A stretch of DNA of 54,800 bases from Chloroflexi bacterium HGW-Chloroflexi-4 (lineage in GTDB: Bacteria; Chloroflexota; Anaerolineae; Anaerolineales; Anaerolineaceae): positions 1-54,800 of the forward strand of contig PHBW01000017.1 in NCBI GenBank assembly GCA_002840715.1. The letters run 5' to 3'. The translations under genes were made by a program, and so were the position numbers. The notes under the pieces were generated by a model. It saw nothing but the letters and a program-made list of their open reading frames with translations, had not been told where the DNA came from and made no database searches. Below are positions 1-7,114 of this stretch, in pieces (position 1 is the first letter of the stretch; each line of letters opens with the position of its first letter).

Positions 1-450
1 AGAACCGCTGGCATCCGTGGCGCGGGTGAACTTCAGAGCACTATTGGCAGCATCATAATAACTGATGGCGGGGGTGCCATTCACCACTGCCAAAGAGGAA
101 TACCTGCCAACAAATCCTTCACTATCCAGGGTTTGGGGGGTGCCCCAGGCAGAGCCGTTTGCATCCGTGGCGCGGATGAATTTCAGATCATGATTGGTAC
201 TATCAAAATAACTGATGGCGGGATAGCCATCCACCACTGCCAGAGAATTAAATTCGCCAACAACTCCATCACTATCCAGGGTTAGAGGAGCACCCCAAGT
301 AGAACCGCTGGCATCCGTGGCGCGGGTAAACTTCAGAGCACTATTGGTATAATCATAATAACTGATGGCGGGATAACCCGCCACTACGGCTAGGGAAGTA
401 TGCTGACCAACATTTCCCGAACTATCCGGTGTCTGGGGGGTTCCAAAATA
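1..450 (-). repeat. Three tandem 150-bp coding repeats
   Basis: Units lie at 1-150, 151-300 and 301-450. Each is exactly 150 bp, in frame, and encodes one 50-residue repeat. Units 1-150 and 301-450 share long near-identical stretches (for example around 1-45 and 301-345), so the array has been recently duplicated or homogenised. It probably continues beyond the left edge. Confidence 0.9.
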
Positions 451-558
451 AGTTAAGGCGAACACCTGAGAAAACGAGCACATTAGCAAGGTCAGGGTGA
501 AGACAATACATAGCAATTTCATTTTGTTCTTATGGGGCAGTGTATTCGTAAATTTCAT
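1..558 (-). CDS. Exported tandem-repeat protein, N-terminal part (continues past left edge)
   Basis: The minus-strand frame is open from an ATG at 558 to base 1 (186 codons, no stop), so only the N-terminus is present. A second in-frame ATG at 522 would start directly with a signal peptide: MK, then hydrophobic LLCIVFTLTLLMCSF, then a cleavage-like QVFA. Neither start has a strong ribosome site. After the signal come three units of exactly 50 residues with the pattern WGTPQTLDS-x-G-x-VG, SLAVV-x-G-x-PAISYYD and LKF-x-RATDASGS. Such 50-residue, Gly/Asp/aromatic-rich units are typical of beta-propeller-like surface proteins. The fold is inferred and I cannot name a function. The protein is presumably secreted or surface-exposed. 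Confidence 0.8.
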   Translation of the reverse strand, partial: MKFTNTLPHKNKMKLLCIVFTLTLLMCSFSQVFALTYFGTPQTPDSSGNVGQHTSLAVVAGYPAISYYDYTNSALKFTRATDASGSTWGAPLTLDSDGVVGEFNSLAVVDGYPAISYFDSTNHDLKFIRATDANGSAWGTPQTLDSEGFVGRYSSLAVVNGTPAISYYDAANSALKFTRATDASGS

Positions 559-736
559 CGGTGTTTTCTCGTCTCTGATTTAAGATGAAATCAAACCCTT
601 TTTTTATATTTTTATTATATAAAAGAAATTATCATAACGCTACAATAATCATTTATACAAATATCAATTTTGAGAAATTGGTAAAAATGGAAATTGGATT
701 AAATTGAATTCTACTCATATAAAATAAATAATGGTC

Positions 737-765
737 TTGACAAAATAGAACATTAGTGCTATTTT
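737..765 (+). promoter_or_regulatory. Promoter of the GGQPGN gene, with an inverted repeat in the spacer
   Basis: A perfect -35 TTGACA (737-742) is followed by a 17-bp spacer and a -10-like TATTTT (760-765), 35 bp before the TTG start at 801. AAAATAG (742-748) and CTATTTT (759-765) form a 7-bp inverted repeat across the spacer, a typical place for a repressor site. Within it GAACATTAGTGC (748-759) is one mismatch from the GAAC-N4-GTTC LexA box of Gram-positive-type SOS regulons. The operator role is inference. Confidence 0.55.
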
Positions 766-800
766 AACCCTACCAACAACAGTGAGAAAGGGGTTAAATT

Positions 801-1226
801 TTGTCTGAAAATACCAACGATATTCCTCGTCGCAGGGGAGGGCAGCCGGGCAATCTCAATCACCTCAAGCACGGTCTCTACATCGAAGGCAGATCCATAC
901 GTAACACCACACCCATTGAACGCGCCCAAATCAATGACTTGGTTCATATCATTGCCTGCACCAAAGACTACATCAATCGATTATATGAAGAAGGTCTAAA
1001 ATGTAAGACCATTGCAGAATTTAACTTGACCATGCATAATATTTCTGCAGCAGCCATGGCTTTAACCCGCCTCATCAGCATTCATAACCAGTTTCAAAGC
1101 ATCTGCTTGCCCTCTGATTTCATTGTTACTAAAAAAACCACAGTTTTGAACCTGGTTGAACATTACAAAAAGAAAATGTCTTCTGTTGTTGATATTTCAG
1201 AATTGGAAAGCATTTCTGAGGATTAA
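801..1226 (+). CDS. Small GGQPGN/KHG-motif protein, function unknown
   Basis: This 141-residue soluble protein starts at TTG, with a GAGAAAGG ribosome site just upstream. The N-terminus carries RRRGGQPGNLNHLKHGLY (residues 10-27), a basic Gly/Asn/His-rich motif that recurs in many small proteins of Chloroflexota and resembles the N-terminus of phage terminase small subunits. The rest looks helical (about residues 38-95), with a short Lys/Glu-rich tail. A nucleic-acid-binding role is a guess from the basic motif. No phage genes adjoin it, and it stands alone with its own promoter. The spacer inverted repeat suggests regulated expression. Confidence 0.75.
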   Translation: MSENTNDIPRRRGGQPGNLNHLKHGLYIEGRSIRNTTPIERAQINDLVHIIACTKDYINRLYEEGLKCKTIAEFNLTMHNISAAAMALTRLISIHNQFQSICLPSDFIVTKKTTVLNLVEHYKKKMSSVVDISELESISED

Positions 1227-1334
1227 AACAATAATTGGAGAAATTATCGATTCGAATCTCTAAAAAAATGGTTCGAATACTTTGATAATAAAAGATTTTC
1301 TTTGTGCTCTTTGCGCCTTGGCGGGCGATTAGGT

Positions 1335-2762
1335 TTATCTTAATCCGCTGTCTTTGATCAATCGTGGAACGATGGATTCCCAGCCGACGGCCATAAAGTG
1401 GATGCCGCGAACGCCGGGCAGAGTCTTAACTTTGTCGATCAACTCAAGTGTGATCTGCACAGATTCTTCCTTGGGGTCGGCGGAGGCTTCCATACGTTGT
1501 ATGATGGCATCGGGGATTTTAACACCGGGGACCTGACGCATGGCATGGGCTGCCTTGACGCTGCGTATAGGCGAAATACCTGCCAGGATGGGCACACGTT
1601 GGGTTACATCGCGGCGTTCAAGCGCTTCGAGATACTGTTTAAATCCGTCATAATCAAATATCAGGTTGGTTTGCATGAATTGCGCACCGGCGTTGACCTT
1701 TTTCTCTTCACGCATCGCCTGGATGAGCGGAGTGGATGCATAAGGGCTGCCAGCCGCGCCGATGAAGACTTGAGGAGCGCACTTGATCTCGCGGCAGTCT
1801 AAAAATTGTGCTTCGTCGCGCATGCGACGGATAATCCACATGGCCTGTATGGCATCGATATCCCAGATATCCATCCGTCCGTTGGGGCCTGGTCCGAGCC
1901 GGGGATGGTCGCCGGTCAGGCATAGAATGTTGCGAATACCCAGGGCGCTGGCGCCCAGCACTTCACCCTGAAGCCCCATGCGCGTGCGGTCGCGGGCGGC
2001 AATCTGCAGCACCGGTTCCACACCATTCTGCAGGGCGATCAGCGAACATGCCAGCGACGACATGCGCGGAGTGGAGGAGGGGTTGTCGGTGAAGTTGACG
2101 GCGTCTACACATTCTTTGAGCATGAGAATCTTTTTAACCAGGTCATCAGGGCTGGCAGAAAGTGGCGGGGCAATTTCTGCAGTGATGGCGAACTTACCGT
2201 CGCTCAACAATTGTTCAAGGTGAGATACAGGCACATGAAGCGGAGCAGGATGGGGTAGCGCATCACCCTGCCACCAATCGGGTTGGCGGATCTCTTTGAA
2301 GAAATGCTCCCATTTTTGCTTGCGAATTTCGGGGGTGCTGCGAAGGTATCGGCTGATGGCTTGAATGCCGCCGTGTTTGCGCAGATTATTCCAGCCGTCA
2401 GGCTGGGGTGATGTGCCGACTTTATCCCAATCCAGGGGAGGCAGCACTTCCATCAGAACATCAAGGCGTCCATATTTTTCGGCGCGTTCGTAGATTTTAA
2501 ACCATACGCAAGGACGGGTTTCATCCACATAGCAATGTTCGGGGGTGGAGCCACCGCATGGTCCATTGCGCAGCCCTTTGGGGCATTCCATGGGGCAGAT
2601 CAGCGCGGTTTCTTGCAGGAGGCAGTTTCCGCACATGCGGCAGCCAAATAACGCACCCTTGATCGTTCGTTCGAGAGCTTCTTCAATCTTTTGACCGACG
2701 GTGCGATTTTTAAATGGGTAATACGCCTGCTGCCAGCGTCTGGCGGGGGTAAAACCGGGCAT
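1335..2762 (-). CDS. metF: Methylenetetrahydrofolate reductase with N-terminal MTHFR_C (MetV-like) zinc domain
   Basis: The product is a 475-residue cytosolic protein with two parts. Residues about 30-115 hold a cysteine cluster, C-x2-C-x2-C-x8-C-x3-C (41, 44, 47, 56, 60), then GPCGG (Cys69) and Cys77, as in the MTHFR_C/MetV domain. Residues about 190-470 form the FAD-binding MetF barrel (FAITAEIAPPLSASP, NFTDNPSS, LTGDHPRLG). The family reduces 5,10-methylene-THF to 5-methyl-THF. MetV-MetF pairs serve the methyl branch of the Wood-Ljungdahl pathway as well as methionine synthesis. I chose the ATG at 2762 because GGAGG lies 6 bp upstream. The longer TTG frame to 2792 would start inside a -10 box. 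No other C1-pathway gene is nearby, so the physiological direction is unknown. Confidence 0.9.
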   Translation of the reverse strand: MPGFTPARRWQQAYYPFKNRTVGQKIEEALERTIKGALFGCRMCGNCLLQETALICPMECPKGLRNGPCGGSTPEHCYVDETRPCVWFKIYERAEKYGRLDVLMEVLPPLDWDKVGTSPQPDGWNNLRKHGGIQAISRYLRSTPEIRKQKWEHFFKEIRQPDWWQGDALPHPAPLHVPVSHLEQLLSDGKFAITAEIAPPLSASPDDLVKKILMLKECVDAVNFTDNPSSTPRMSSLACSLIALQNGVEPVLQIAARDRTRMGLQGEVLGASALGIRNILCLTGDHPRLGPGPNGRMDIWDIDAIQAMWIIRRMRDEAQFLDCREIKCAPQVFIGAAGSPYASTPLIQAMREEKKVNAGAQFMQTNLIFDYDGFKQYLEALERRDVTQRVPILAGISPIRSVKAAHAMRQVPGVKIPDAIIQRMEASADPKEESVQITLELIDKVKTLPGVRGIHFMAVGWESIVPRLIKDSGLR

Positions 2763-2791
2763 GTGCGTCCTCCAAGGTTCCGAATTGGACA

Positions 2792-2797
2792 ATTATA
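2792..2797 (-). promoter_or_regulatory. -10 box of the metF promoter
   Basis: On the minus strand TATAAT occupies 2797-2792, 30 bp before the metF ATG at 2762. No good -35 is visible 16-18 bp upstream. The box overlaps the alternative TTG start, which argues that the shorter metF frame is the right one. Confidence 0.45.
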
Positions 2798-2826
2798 CAT
2801 CATGAGATGTAAGAAATAATTCCCTC

Positions 2827-2854
2827 TTGACAGGAGAATAATATAGTTTATACT
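2827..2854 (+). promoter_or_regulatory. Promoter of the TetR-nitroreductase operon
   Basis: A consensus -35 TTGACA (2827-2832), a 16-bp spacer and a -10 TATACT (2849-2854) sit 37 bp before the TetR ATG. It is one of the strongest promoter matches in the window. Confidence 0.7.
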
Positions 2855-2859
2855 AACAC

Positions 2860-2871
2860 TGTAAGCTAACA
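2860..2871 (+). promoter_or_regulatory. Candidate TetR operator overlapping the transcription start
   Basis: TGTAAGCTAACA is an imperfect 12-bp palindrome (half sites TGTAAG and TGTTAG) placed at about +1 of the promoter. It is embedded in a direct repeat of CTAACACT (2853-2860 and 2866-2873). Placement and size suit an autoregulatory TetR-family site. The direct repeat could instead mean two adjacent sites. Confidence 0.5.
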
Positions 2872-2890
2872 CTAGTAATAAAGCGGAAAT

Positions 2891-3514
2891 ATGTCACCTA
2901 GACCAAAAGGACGTACCAGCAAATCTGACCTGCGCGGAAAAATAATTGAAGCCGCCTGGGAACAAATTTCAAGGGAGGGTGCATCAGCACTTTCACTGCG
3001 TGAAATTGCTCGTAATTTGGGCATTGCCGCACCTTCCATTTATAACTATTTCTCAGATCGCGATGACTTGGTAACTGCTTTAATCCTAGAAGCATACGAA
3101 TCACTAGCTTCTCATCAGAAAGCCGCGAATGATGCTGCGCCGGTAGAGAATCTGCACGCACGTCTGGCTTCAATCGGCAACGCCTATCGCGATTGGGCTG
3201 TCACTTTTCCGCAGCGATACCTGCTTATTTTTGGCACACCCATCCCTGGTTATGTTGCTCCTTTGGAAACCATTGCACCAGTCGCCGCAAGTTCATTGAA
3301 TGCCTTAATCAGCGTGGTCGAAAGCTTCCACCAGGCTGGAAGGTTGAAGGTGGTGGATATTGATACGAGAACCATTGCTGCCTTGATCTGGACAAGGGTG
3401 CATGGATTGGTCTCAGTAGATATAAGTAACAACCTGCCACCGATCGGTCTTGCTGGCACTCAACTATTTCAAATTGAATTCAAATTGATCGTTGATCAGT
3501 TCTTTAAAGAATAA
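2891..3514 (+). CDS. TetR/AcrR-family transcriptional regulator
   Basis: This 207-residue protein has an N-terminal TetR helix-turn-helix: basic lead (SPRPKGRTSKSDLRGKI), then a recognition helix region SLREIARNLGIAAPSIYNYF (37-56) followed by SDRDDLVTAL. The C-terminal half is helical with the WHG-type TetR ligand domain pattern (DWAVTFPQRYLLIFGTPIPGY, IAALIWTRVHGLVS). It is the first gene of a two-gene operon. The nitroreductase starts 30 bp downstream with its own ribosome site. A palindrome at the transcription start suggests it represses its own operon, with the inducer unknown. metF is transcribed divergently and might also be affected, though its -10 lies about 60 bp from the palindrome. 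Confidence 0.9.
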   Translation: MSPRPKGRTSKSDLRGKIIEAAWEQISREGASALSLREIARNLGIAAPSIYNYFSDRDDLVTALILEAYESLASHQKAANDAAPVENLHARLASIGNAYRDWAVTFPQRYLLIFGTPIPGYVAPLETIAPVAASSLNALISVVESFHQAGRLKVVDIDTRTIAALIWTRVHGLVSVDISNNLPPIGLAGTQLFQIEFKLIVDQFFKE

Positions 3515-3543
3515 ATGTTAATGCATATCATATTAGGAGAAAA

Positions 3544-4632
3544 ATGTTACATAAAGAAATTGCACGTCGAGACCTTTTAAAATTAGGCCTGGTTGCGGGT
3601 GGAGCAGTCTTGTTCTCAGGTTGCCAGAAAGCCGTCAACATGGATTTGAGCACCTCTCAACTTCGTGTATCTGATCCTTCCAATTCAAAAATGGAAGAGT
3701 TAATTCGTTATGCCACACTTGCCGCAAATGGACATAATACCCAACCCTGGAAGTTCAGGATCATGGATAAAACGCTCGAAATCCATCCGGATTTATCTCG
3801 TAGGTTAAACGTAGTAGACCCTCAAGATAGAGAACTATGGATCAGCCTGGGTTGCGCATTGGAAAATTTGGTCATCGCAGCTGGGGCTGCAGGGTTTGCA
3901 AATGAGATAATTTATCCTGCGAAAGAACAAAACTACATCAAAATAAATCTGCAGTCTGATACAACTGAAGTTTCACACCTGTTTAATTCCATCCAGATAC
4001 GCCAAAGTACGCGGTCTGAATACAACCATGAGAAATTATCCAATGTGTTGATGGATCAAATCCACTCTGTATCTACAGAACCAGGTGTTTCACTAAAATT
4101 CATTGAAAATATATCAGAGACAGAGCGCGTAATTGAGTATCTCAACGCCGGAAACATGAAGCAATATGCGGATAAAGCATTTTTGGAGGAGTTAATTTTT
4201 TGGCTGCGCTTCAACCAGAAAGAAGCACTTTCAACCATGGATGGGCTGTTTTCCAAATGTTCCGGTAACCCAACTGTACCGCGTTTTTTGGGAGAAATGT
4301 TTGTCTCCAGCACCAAACCGCAAAAACAGGCTGAAGCCGATGCCAAAAAACTTCTCAGTTCTTCGGGATCAGTTGTGTTTGCCACTGATAATGACACTCC
4401 AGAATCATGGGTCCGCTGCGGACAGGTTTTTGAGCGCCTTTCGCTTCACCTGACTAGTCTTGATCTAAAATCCGCGCTGGTCAACCAGCCCATCGAAGTG
4501 CCAGAACTGCGCGGCGAGTTTCAGACTGCCATGGGATTGGGCAGTAACCTGCCACAATTGTTAATGAGATTTGGGGTCGCAGATGCAATGCCTTATTCGC
4601 TGCGCAGACCTGTTGAAGAAGTATTGATCTAG
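3544..4632 (+). CDS. Acg-family FMN nitroreductase with Tat-lipoprotein-like signal
   Basis: The 362-residue product begins with ARRDLLKLG (twin arginine 8-9), a hydrophobic stretch GLVAGGAVLFSG and a lipobox LFSGC with Cys27. This predicts Tat export and lipid anchoring on the outer face of the membrane. The body matches Acg/nitroreductase-like proteins: YATLAANGHNTQPWKF (about 56-71) is the FMN-phosphate-side motif, with IRQSTRSEYN in the middle and a second half resembling a degenerate repeat. Such proteins bind FMN. For the Mycobacterium Acg group flavin storage rather than catalysis has been proposed, so reductase activity is not assured. A TTAGGAG ribosome site lies just upstream, and the gene is co-transcribed with the TetR gene. 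Export after folding fits a Tat-dependent flavoprotein. Confidence 0.8.
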   Translation: MLHKEIARRDLLKLGLVAGGAVLFSGCQKAVNMDLSTSQLRVSDPSNSKMEELIRYATLAANGHNTQPWKFRIMDKTLEIHPDLSRRLNVVDPQDRELWISLGCALENLVIAAGAAGFANEIIYPAKEQNYIKINLQSDTTEVSHLFNSIQIRQSTRSEYNHEKLSNVLMDQIHSVSTEPGVSLKFIENISETERVIEYLNAGNMKQYADKAFLEELIFWLRFNQKEALSTMDGLFSKCSGNPTVPRFLGEMFVSSTKPQKQAEADAKKLLSSSGSVVFATDNDTPESWVRCGQVFERLSLHLTSLDLKSALVNQPIEVPELRGEFQTAMGLGSNLPQLLMRFGVADAMPYSLRRPVEEVLI

Positions 4633-4645
4633 CTCTCGCTAAAAT

Positions 4646-4677
4646 AAGAAACCAGACTTTTTCGAGTCTGGTTTCTT
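4646..4677. terminator. Bidirectional terminator between convergent genes
   Basis: A perfect 13-bp stem, AAGAAACCAGACT (4646-4658) with AGTCTGGTTTCTT (4665-4677), encloses a 6-base loop. It lies 14 bp after the nitroreductase stop and immediately before the GH114 stop on the other strand. T-rich ends on both strands suit termination in both directions. Confidence 0.85.
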
Positions 4678-4678
4678 G

Positions 4679-5506
4679 TTATGGACATGTTTTTCGCCAA
4701 GCATCCAACTCAAGTTTCTTTTGCAGCAGTGTTATGGAGTTGTTATTGGCAATGGCACAGTATTTGTTGATGTTTGAATATTCAATCGCGAAAACTGGTT
4801 TTCCCGCTTCTACAAACGGCTGAGCCAGATCACACCAACCCTGAGCGTAGCAGCTTTCAAGGATTAAGAAGTCAAACCAGGGTTCAATATCAACGATCTG
4901 ATCTGGATCATTCTTGAGCCCGGCAGCCAGACCGCGTTCGTGGGCAGCTTCAGCCAGCCAGCGATTAAATGCCAATTGGTCAGAGTCAGTTAATTTAAAG
5001 CCCGTGTCATTTTGAAAGCCATCCATATTATCGTATTCCACCCCGTCGAACCCTTTCGATTTACACAGGTCCAGACGTGCTTCGAGAATGGGGGCAAGTG
5101 CTTCAAGATTGCGAATGTCGAGCCAATTTTCGCCTGGCCAGCCTTGATAGGGTTTTCCGACCACTTCCGGTGGAAACGAGCTCACATCCGGCCGCCAATC
5201 TTCAATAGCGCCGGCGTTTATGTAGCAGATCGCATGTTTACCATATTGGTGCAATTGTTGAATAAGGGATGGATCGGTATCAAATGCATCCAGGTCGAAG
5301 ACATCTGCTTCAATTTCAAGGTCGGGTTCGCCGCTGAATTGAATTTGAAGGGATAACCCTTGTGAAGGAAACCATAAAGGTTTTACATTTTCAGTAGGGA
5401 TTATTAAATTTATTGACCGTGAGGGTTCATTAATATTTGGTGAACATGCGCCAATTAAAAATAAACCCATGATGAGAACCAACGGCCTCACATTCAAATT
5501 GATCAT
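4679..5506 (-). CDS. GH114-like (endo-alpha-1,4-polygalactosaminidase-type) lipoprotein
   Basis: The 275-residue product has a signal peptide with lipobox LIGAC (Cys21). It then follows the pattern of the GH114/TM1410 TIM barrel: DLDAFDTDPSLIQQLH, CYINAGAIEDWRPD, WLDIRNLEALAPIL, GFDGVEYDNMDGF (acidic catalytic region) and LLILESCYAQGWC-like strands. Family members hydrolyse alpha-1,4-linked galactosamine polymers such as those in exopolysaccharides, so this may trim extracellular glycans. It is the last gene of a four-gene minus-strand operon. A TTG immediately follows the upstream TAA, but I take the ATG two codons later. There is no clear ribosome site, suggesting translational coupling. 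The substrate is not shown by sequence. Confidence 0.85.
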   Translation of the reverse strand: MINLNVRPLVLIMGLFLIGACSPNINEPSRSINLIIPTENVKPLWFPSQGLSLQIQFSGEPDLEIEADVFDLDAFDTDPSLIQQLHQYGKHAICYINAGAIEDWRPDVSSFPPEVVGKPYQGWPGENWLDIRNLEALAPILEARLDLCKSKGFDGVEYDNMDGFQNDTGFKLTDSDQLAFNRWLAEAAHERGLAAGLKNDPDQIVDIEPWFDFLILESCYAQGWCDLAQPFVEAGKPVFAIEYSNINKYCAIANNNSITLLQKKLELDAWRKTCP

Positions 5507-5512
5507 GGTCAA

Positions 5513-5833
5513 TTATTCATCATATGCAACCAGGGCTGCAGGCAACACTTGCGTTACAACATGTCCAGCTGCCGGCAATCCAAGGAGAATTGCGCTGATG
5601 ATTTCTTCACGTGTTGCTCCAGTATTTTTCGCAGTTTTAGTGTGAAATGGAACGCCGCTTTCCATGTTCAAGGCGGCTAGTACAGCCAGGTACGCTAATG
5701 CGGAAGTTTTTGCATCCAACGCGTTGGCGGTACTCAGTGACTGCACCATAATTCCCCAGGCTTGTGCATGTTGGGGAGCTTCATTCTTAAATGTTAGAAA
5801 TGCGTTACTGATTTGTGGGTTCGCTTTTAACAT
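5513..5833 (-). CDS. Carboxymuconolactone decarboxylase/AhpD-like protein lacking the redox cysteines
   Basis: This 106-residue, all-helical protein matches the CMD/AhpD fold: GIMVQSLSTANALDAKTSALAYLAVLAAL, then H-x3-A-x3-GATREEIISAILLGLPAAGH. In AhpD the helix before GATREEI carries C-x2-C-x3-H. Here the histidine is kept but the two cysteine positions are Met and Gly, and the protein has no cysteine at all, so peroxidase-type redox chemistry is unlikely. A CMD-like isomerase or decarboxylase, or a non-redox role, remains possible. The ribosome site AAAAAGGA lies 6-7 bp upstream. It is third in the operon with an MBL-fold hydrolase, a membrane protein and a GH114-like lipoprotein, and I see no obvious pathway linking them. 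Confidence 0.8.
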   Translation of the reverse strand: MLKANPQISNAFLTFKNEAPQHAQAWGIMVQSLSTANALDAKTSALAYLAVLAALNMESGVPFHTKTAKNTGATREEIISAILLGLPAAGHVVTQVLPAALVAYDE

Positions 5834-5849
5834 ATAAATCCTTTTTATA

Positions 5850-6293
5850 TTATTTTTGAATTTTACGATTCATTCCGATCAAGCTGATTATCAGGCTAGC
5901 GAAAGTTGTGAGGAAGATAATTAAAAAGAATGAAATGAGGTTCAGAAATGGCAAATTTGCCAATTCAGAATACTTGCCTTCAGGGTTTTCCTGAGCAAGA
6001 TACAACACCCATATCCAACCCACTAATGTCAACAGCTCCTGGATGCCATTCAAGAACATAAAAAGCCGTACGAACCAGAAATTTTTTTCTGCAATCCTGC
6101 AACCGGTATAGAGACACATGAGTGTTGAAATTAGATAAGAAGGAAATGTTAACCATGAGAGTTTTGCTTGCGTTCCAAAAATGTATATTGAAAGTGCAAG
6201 GAACCCAACGGCTAATAGTCCAAACATGATGCTGATCTTTTCGTTGTTTCCACGCAGTGCTTCAACCAGATTAATCACTCGGTTTCTTTTCAA
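5850..6293 (-). CDS. Small membrane protein with four membrane spans, unknown function
   Basis: The 147-residue frame starts at TTG 6293, where AGGAG lies 5 bp upstream. The longer open frame to 6356 would run into the upstream gene and is rejected. After a short basic N-terminus (MKRNRVINLVEALRGNN) there are four hydrophobic segments at about residues 20-40, 48-66, 80-105 and 112-138. It ends with a basic tail (MNRKIQK). I do not recognise a family. The gaps of 25 bp to the upstream MBL gene and 16 bp to the downstream CMD gene place it in the same operon. Confidence 0.7.
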   Translation of the reverse strand: MKRNRVINLVEALRGNNEKISIMFGLLAVGFLALSIYIFGTQAKLSWLTFPSYLISTLMCLYTGCRIAEKNFWFVRLFMFLNGIQELLTLVGWIWVLYLAQENPEGKYSELANLPFLNLISFFLIIFLTTFASLIISLIGMNRKIQK

Positions 6294-6318
6294 AGTTGCT
6301 CCTATTAAAAAGAATGTT

Positions 6319-7011
6319 TTACTTTTGGAGGAGCATGAGCGGTTGAAGAATGGCAATTTGCTCAGGCATACCGTGGACTATTTCAATCTTACTTTCTGAT
6401 CGTAATACTTTCATAGATGGAGCAAAATTTCTGACGAATTCTTCGGCTGTAGGTGCGCCACACCAATTCTCTTGGCCGTCAAGCGTAAAATGCGCAAGCA
6501 ATACTGTTCGCGCATGAATCTGGTGCATAAAAGATAAAACTTGGTCATGAGCGATCACATAACCATCGATATTAACAACCACTAGATCGGCGTTTTCAAT
6601 GGTTTGTAATACTTTACCATCAGTTATTATGCCAGAATCCCCAAGTTGAACAATTTTAACTCCTCCCAATTCATAGACGAAAACGATATTACGCATGGTT
6701 TTTGAAGGACCTTCAGGTGAGCCTTCCCAGCCCATCAAACCGGTTACCTTGAAATTCTCAATATAGAAAACACCAGGTTCAGTAAGTATTTGAGGATTGC
6801 CGCCCACTGCGTTGATGTTGTTATGATCGTCATGGATGTGGCTGACTGTCACTGCTTCCGCCGTGAGGTCTTTTGGCAAATCCAAGAGTCCGGGCGGGCG
6901 GTTAATTCCGTAGGGGTCACTGACAATTCGTGTACCTTCAGAACTGGAAATCATGATGCAAGAATTTCCTAAATAAGTAAGTTGGACGATATTATCAGTG
7001 TTATTCATCAT
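6319..7011 (-). CDS. Metallo-beta-lactamase-fold metal-dependent hydrolase (UlaG-like)
   Basis: The 230-residue cytosolic protein has the dinuclear metal motif HIHDDH (58-63) after a beta-rich start (LTYLGNSCIMISSSEGTRIVSDPYG). Further acids and histidines follow (LGDSGI, VVVNIDGY, LLAHFTLDGQENWCGAPT). This is the arrangement of the UlaG/YtnP-type MBL subgroup, often lactonases or phosphodiesterases. The substrate cannot be told. Translation starts at tandem ATGs with a very strong GGAGGAGGA site directly before them. It is the first gene of the minus-strand operon running to 4679. The 103-bp gap to the divergent sugar transporter should hold both promoters. Confidence 0.8.
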   Translation of the reverse strand: MMNNTDNIVQLTYLGNSCIMISSSEGTRIVSDPYGINRPPGLLDLPKDLTAEAVTVSHIHDDHNNINAVGGNPQILTEPGVFYIENFKVTGLMGWEGSPEGPSKTMRNIVFVYELGGVKIVQLGDSGIITDGKVLQTIENADLVVVNIDGYVIAHDQVLSFMHQIHARTVLLAHFTLDGQENWCGAPTAEEFVRNFAPSMKVLRSESKIEIVHGMPEQIAILQPLMLLQK

Positions 7012-7114
7012 TCCTCCTCCTAATTGATAAAACTTAACTATATGCAGGCTTAATTATATGTGATGCTTCATTTACGTTATACTTAATCCATTATCCTGCT
7101 TTAAGGAGTATATT

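Noticed and set aside
1..450. Regular 150-bp repeats as a possible CRISPR or satellite array
   Set aside because: Unit length is exactly 50 codons, the frame stays open throughout and a signal peptide precedes it, so it is a repeat-protein gene.
801..1226. The GGQPGN protein as proof of a prophage
   Set aside because: No other phage, integrase or structural gene is nearby, and the motif also occurs in lone genes.
1241..1280. tRNA T-loop-like sequences (GATTCGAATC and GGTTCGAATAC)
   Set aside because: No 5-bp T stem, acceptor stem or CCA can be drawn around either, so I do not call a tRNA remnant or an attachment site.
1398..1802. 134-codon open frame on the plus strand
   Set aside because: It is antisense to the well-supported MTHFR gene, lacks a ribosome site and has no recognisable domain. 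G+C-rich genes often leave such shadow frames.
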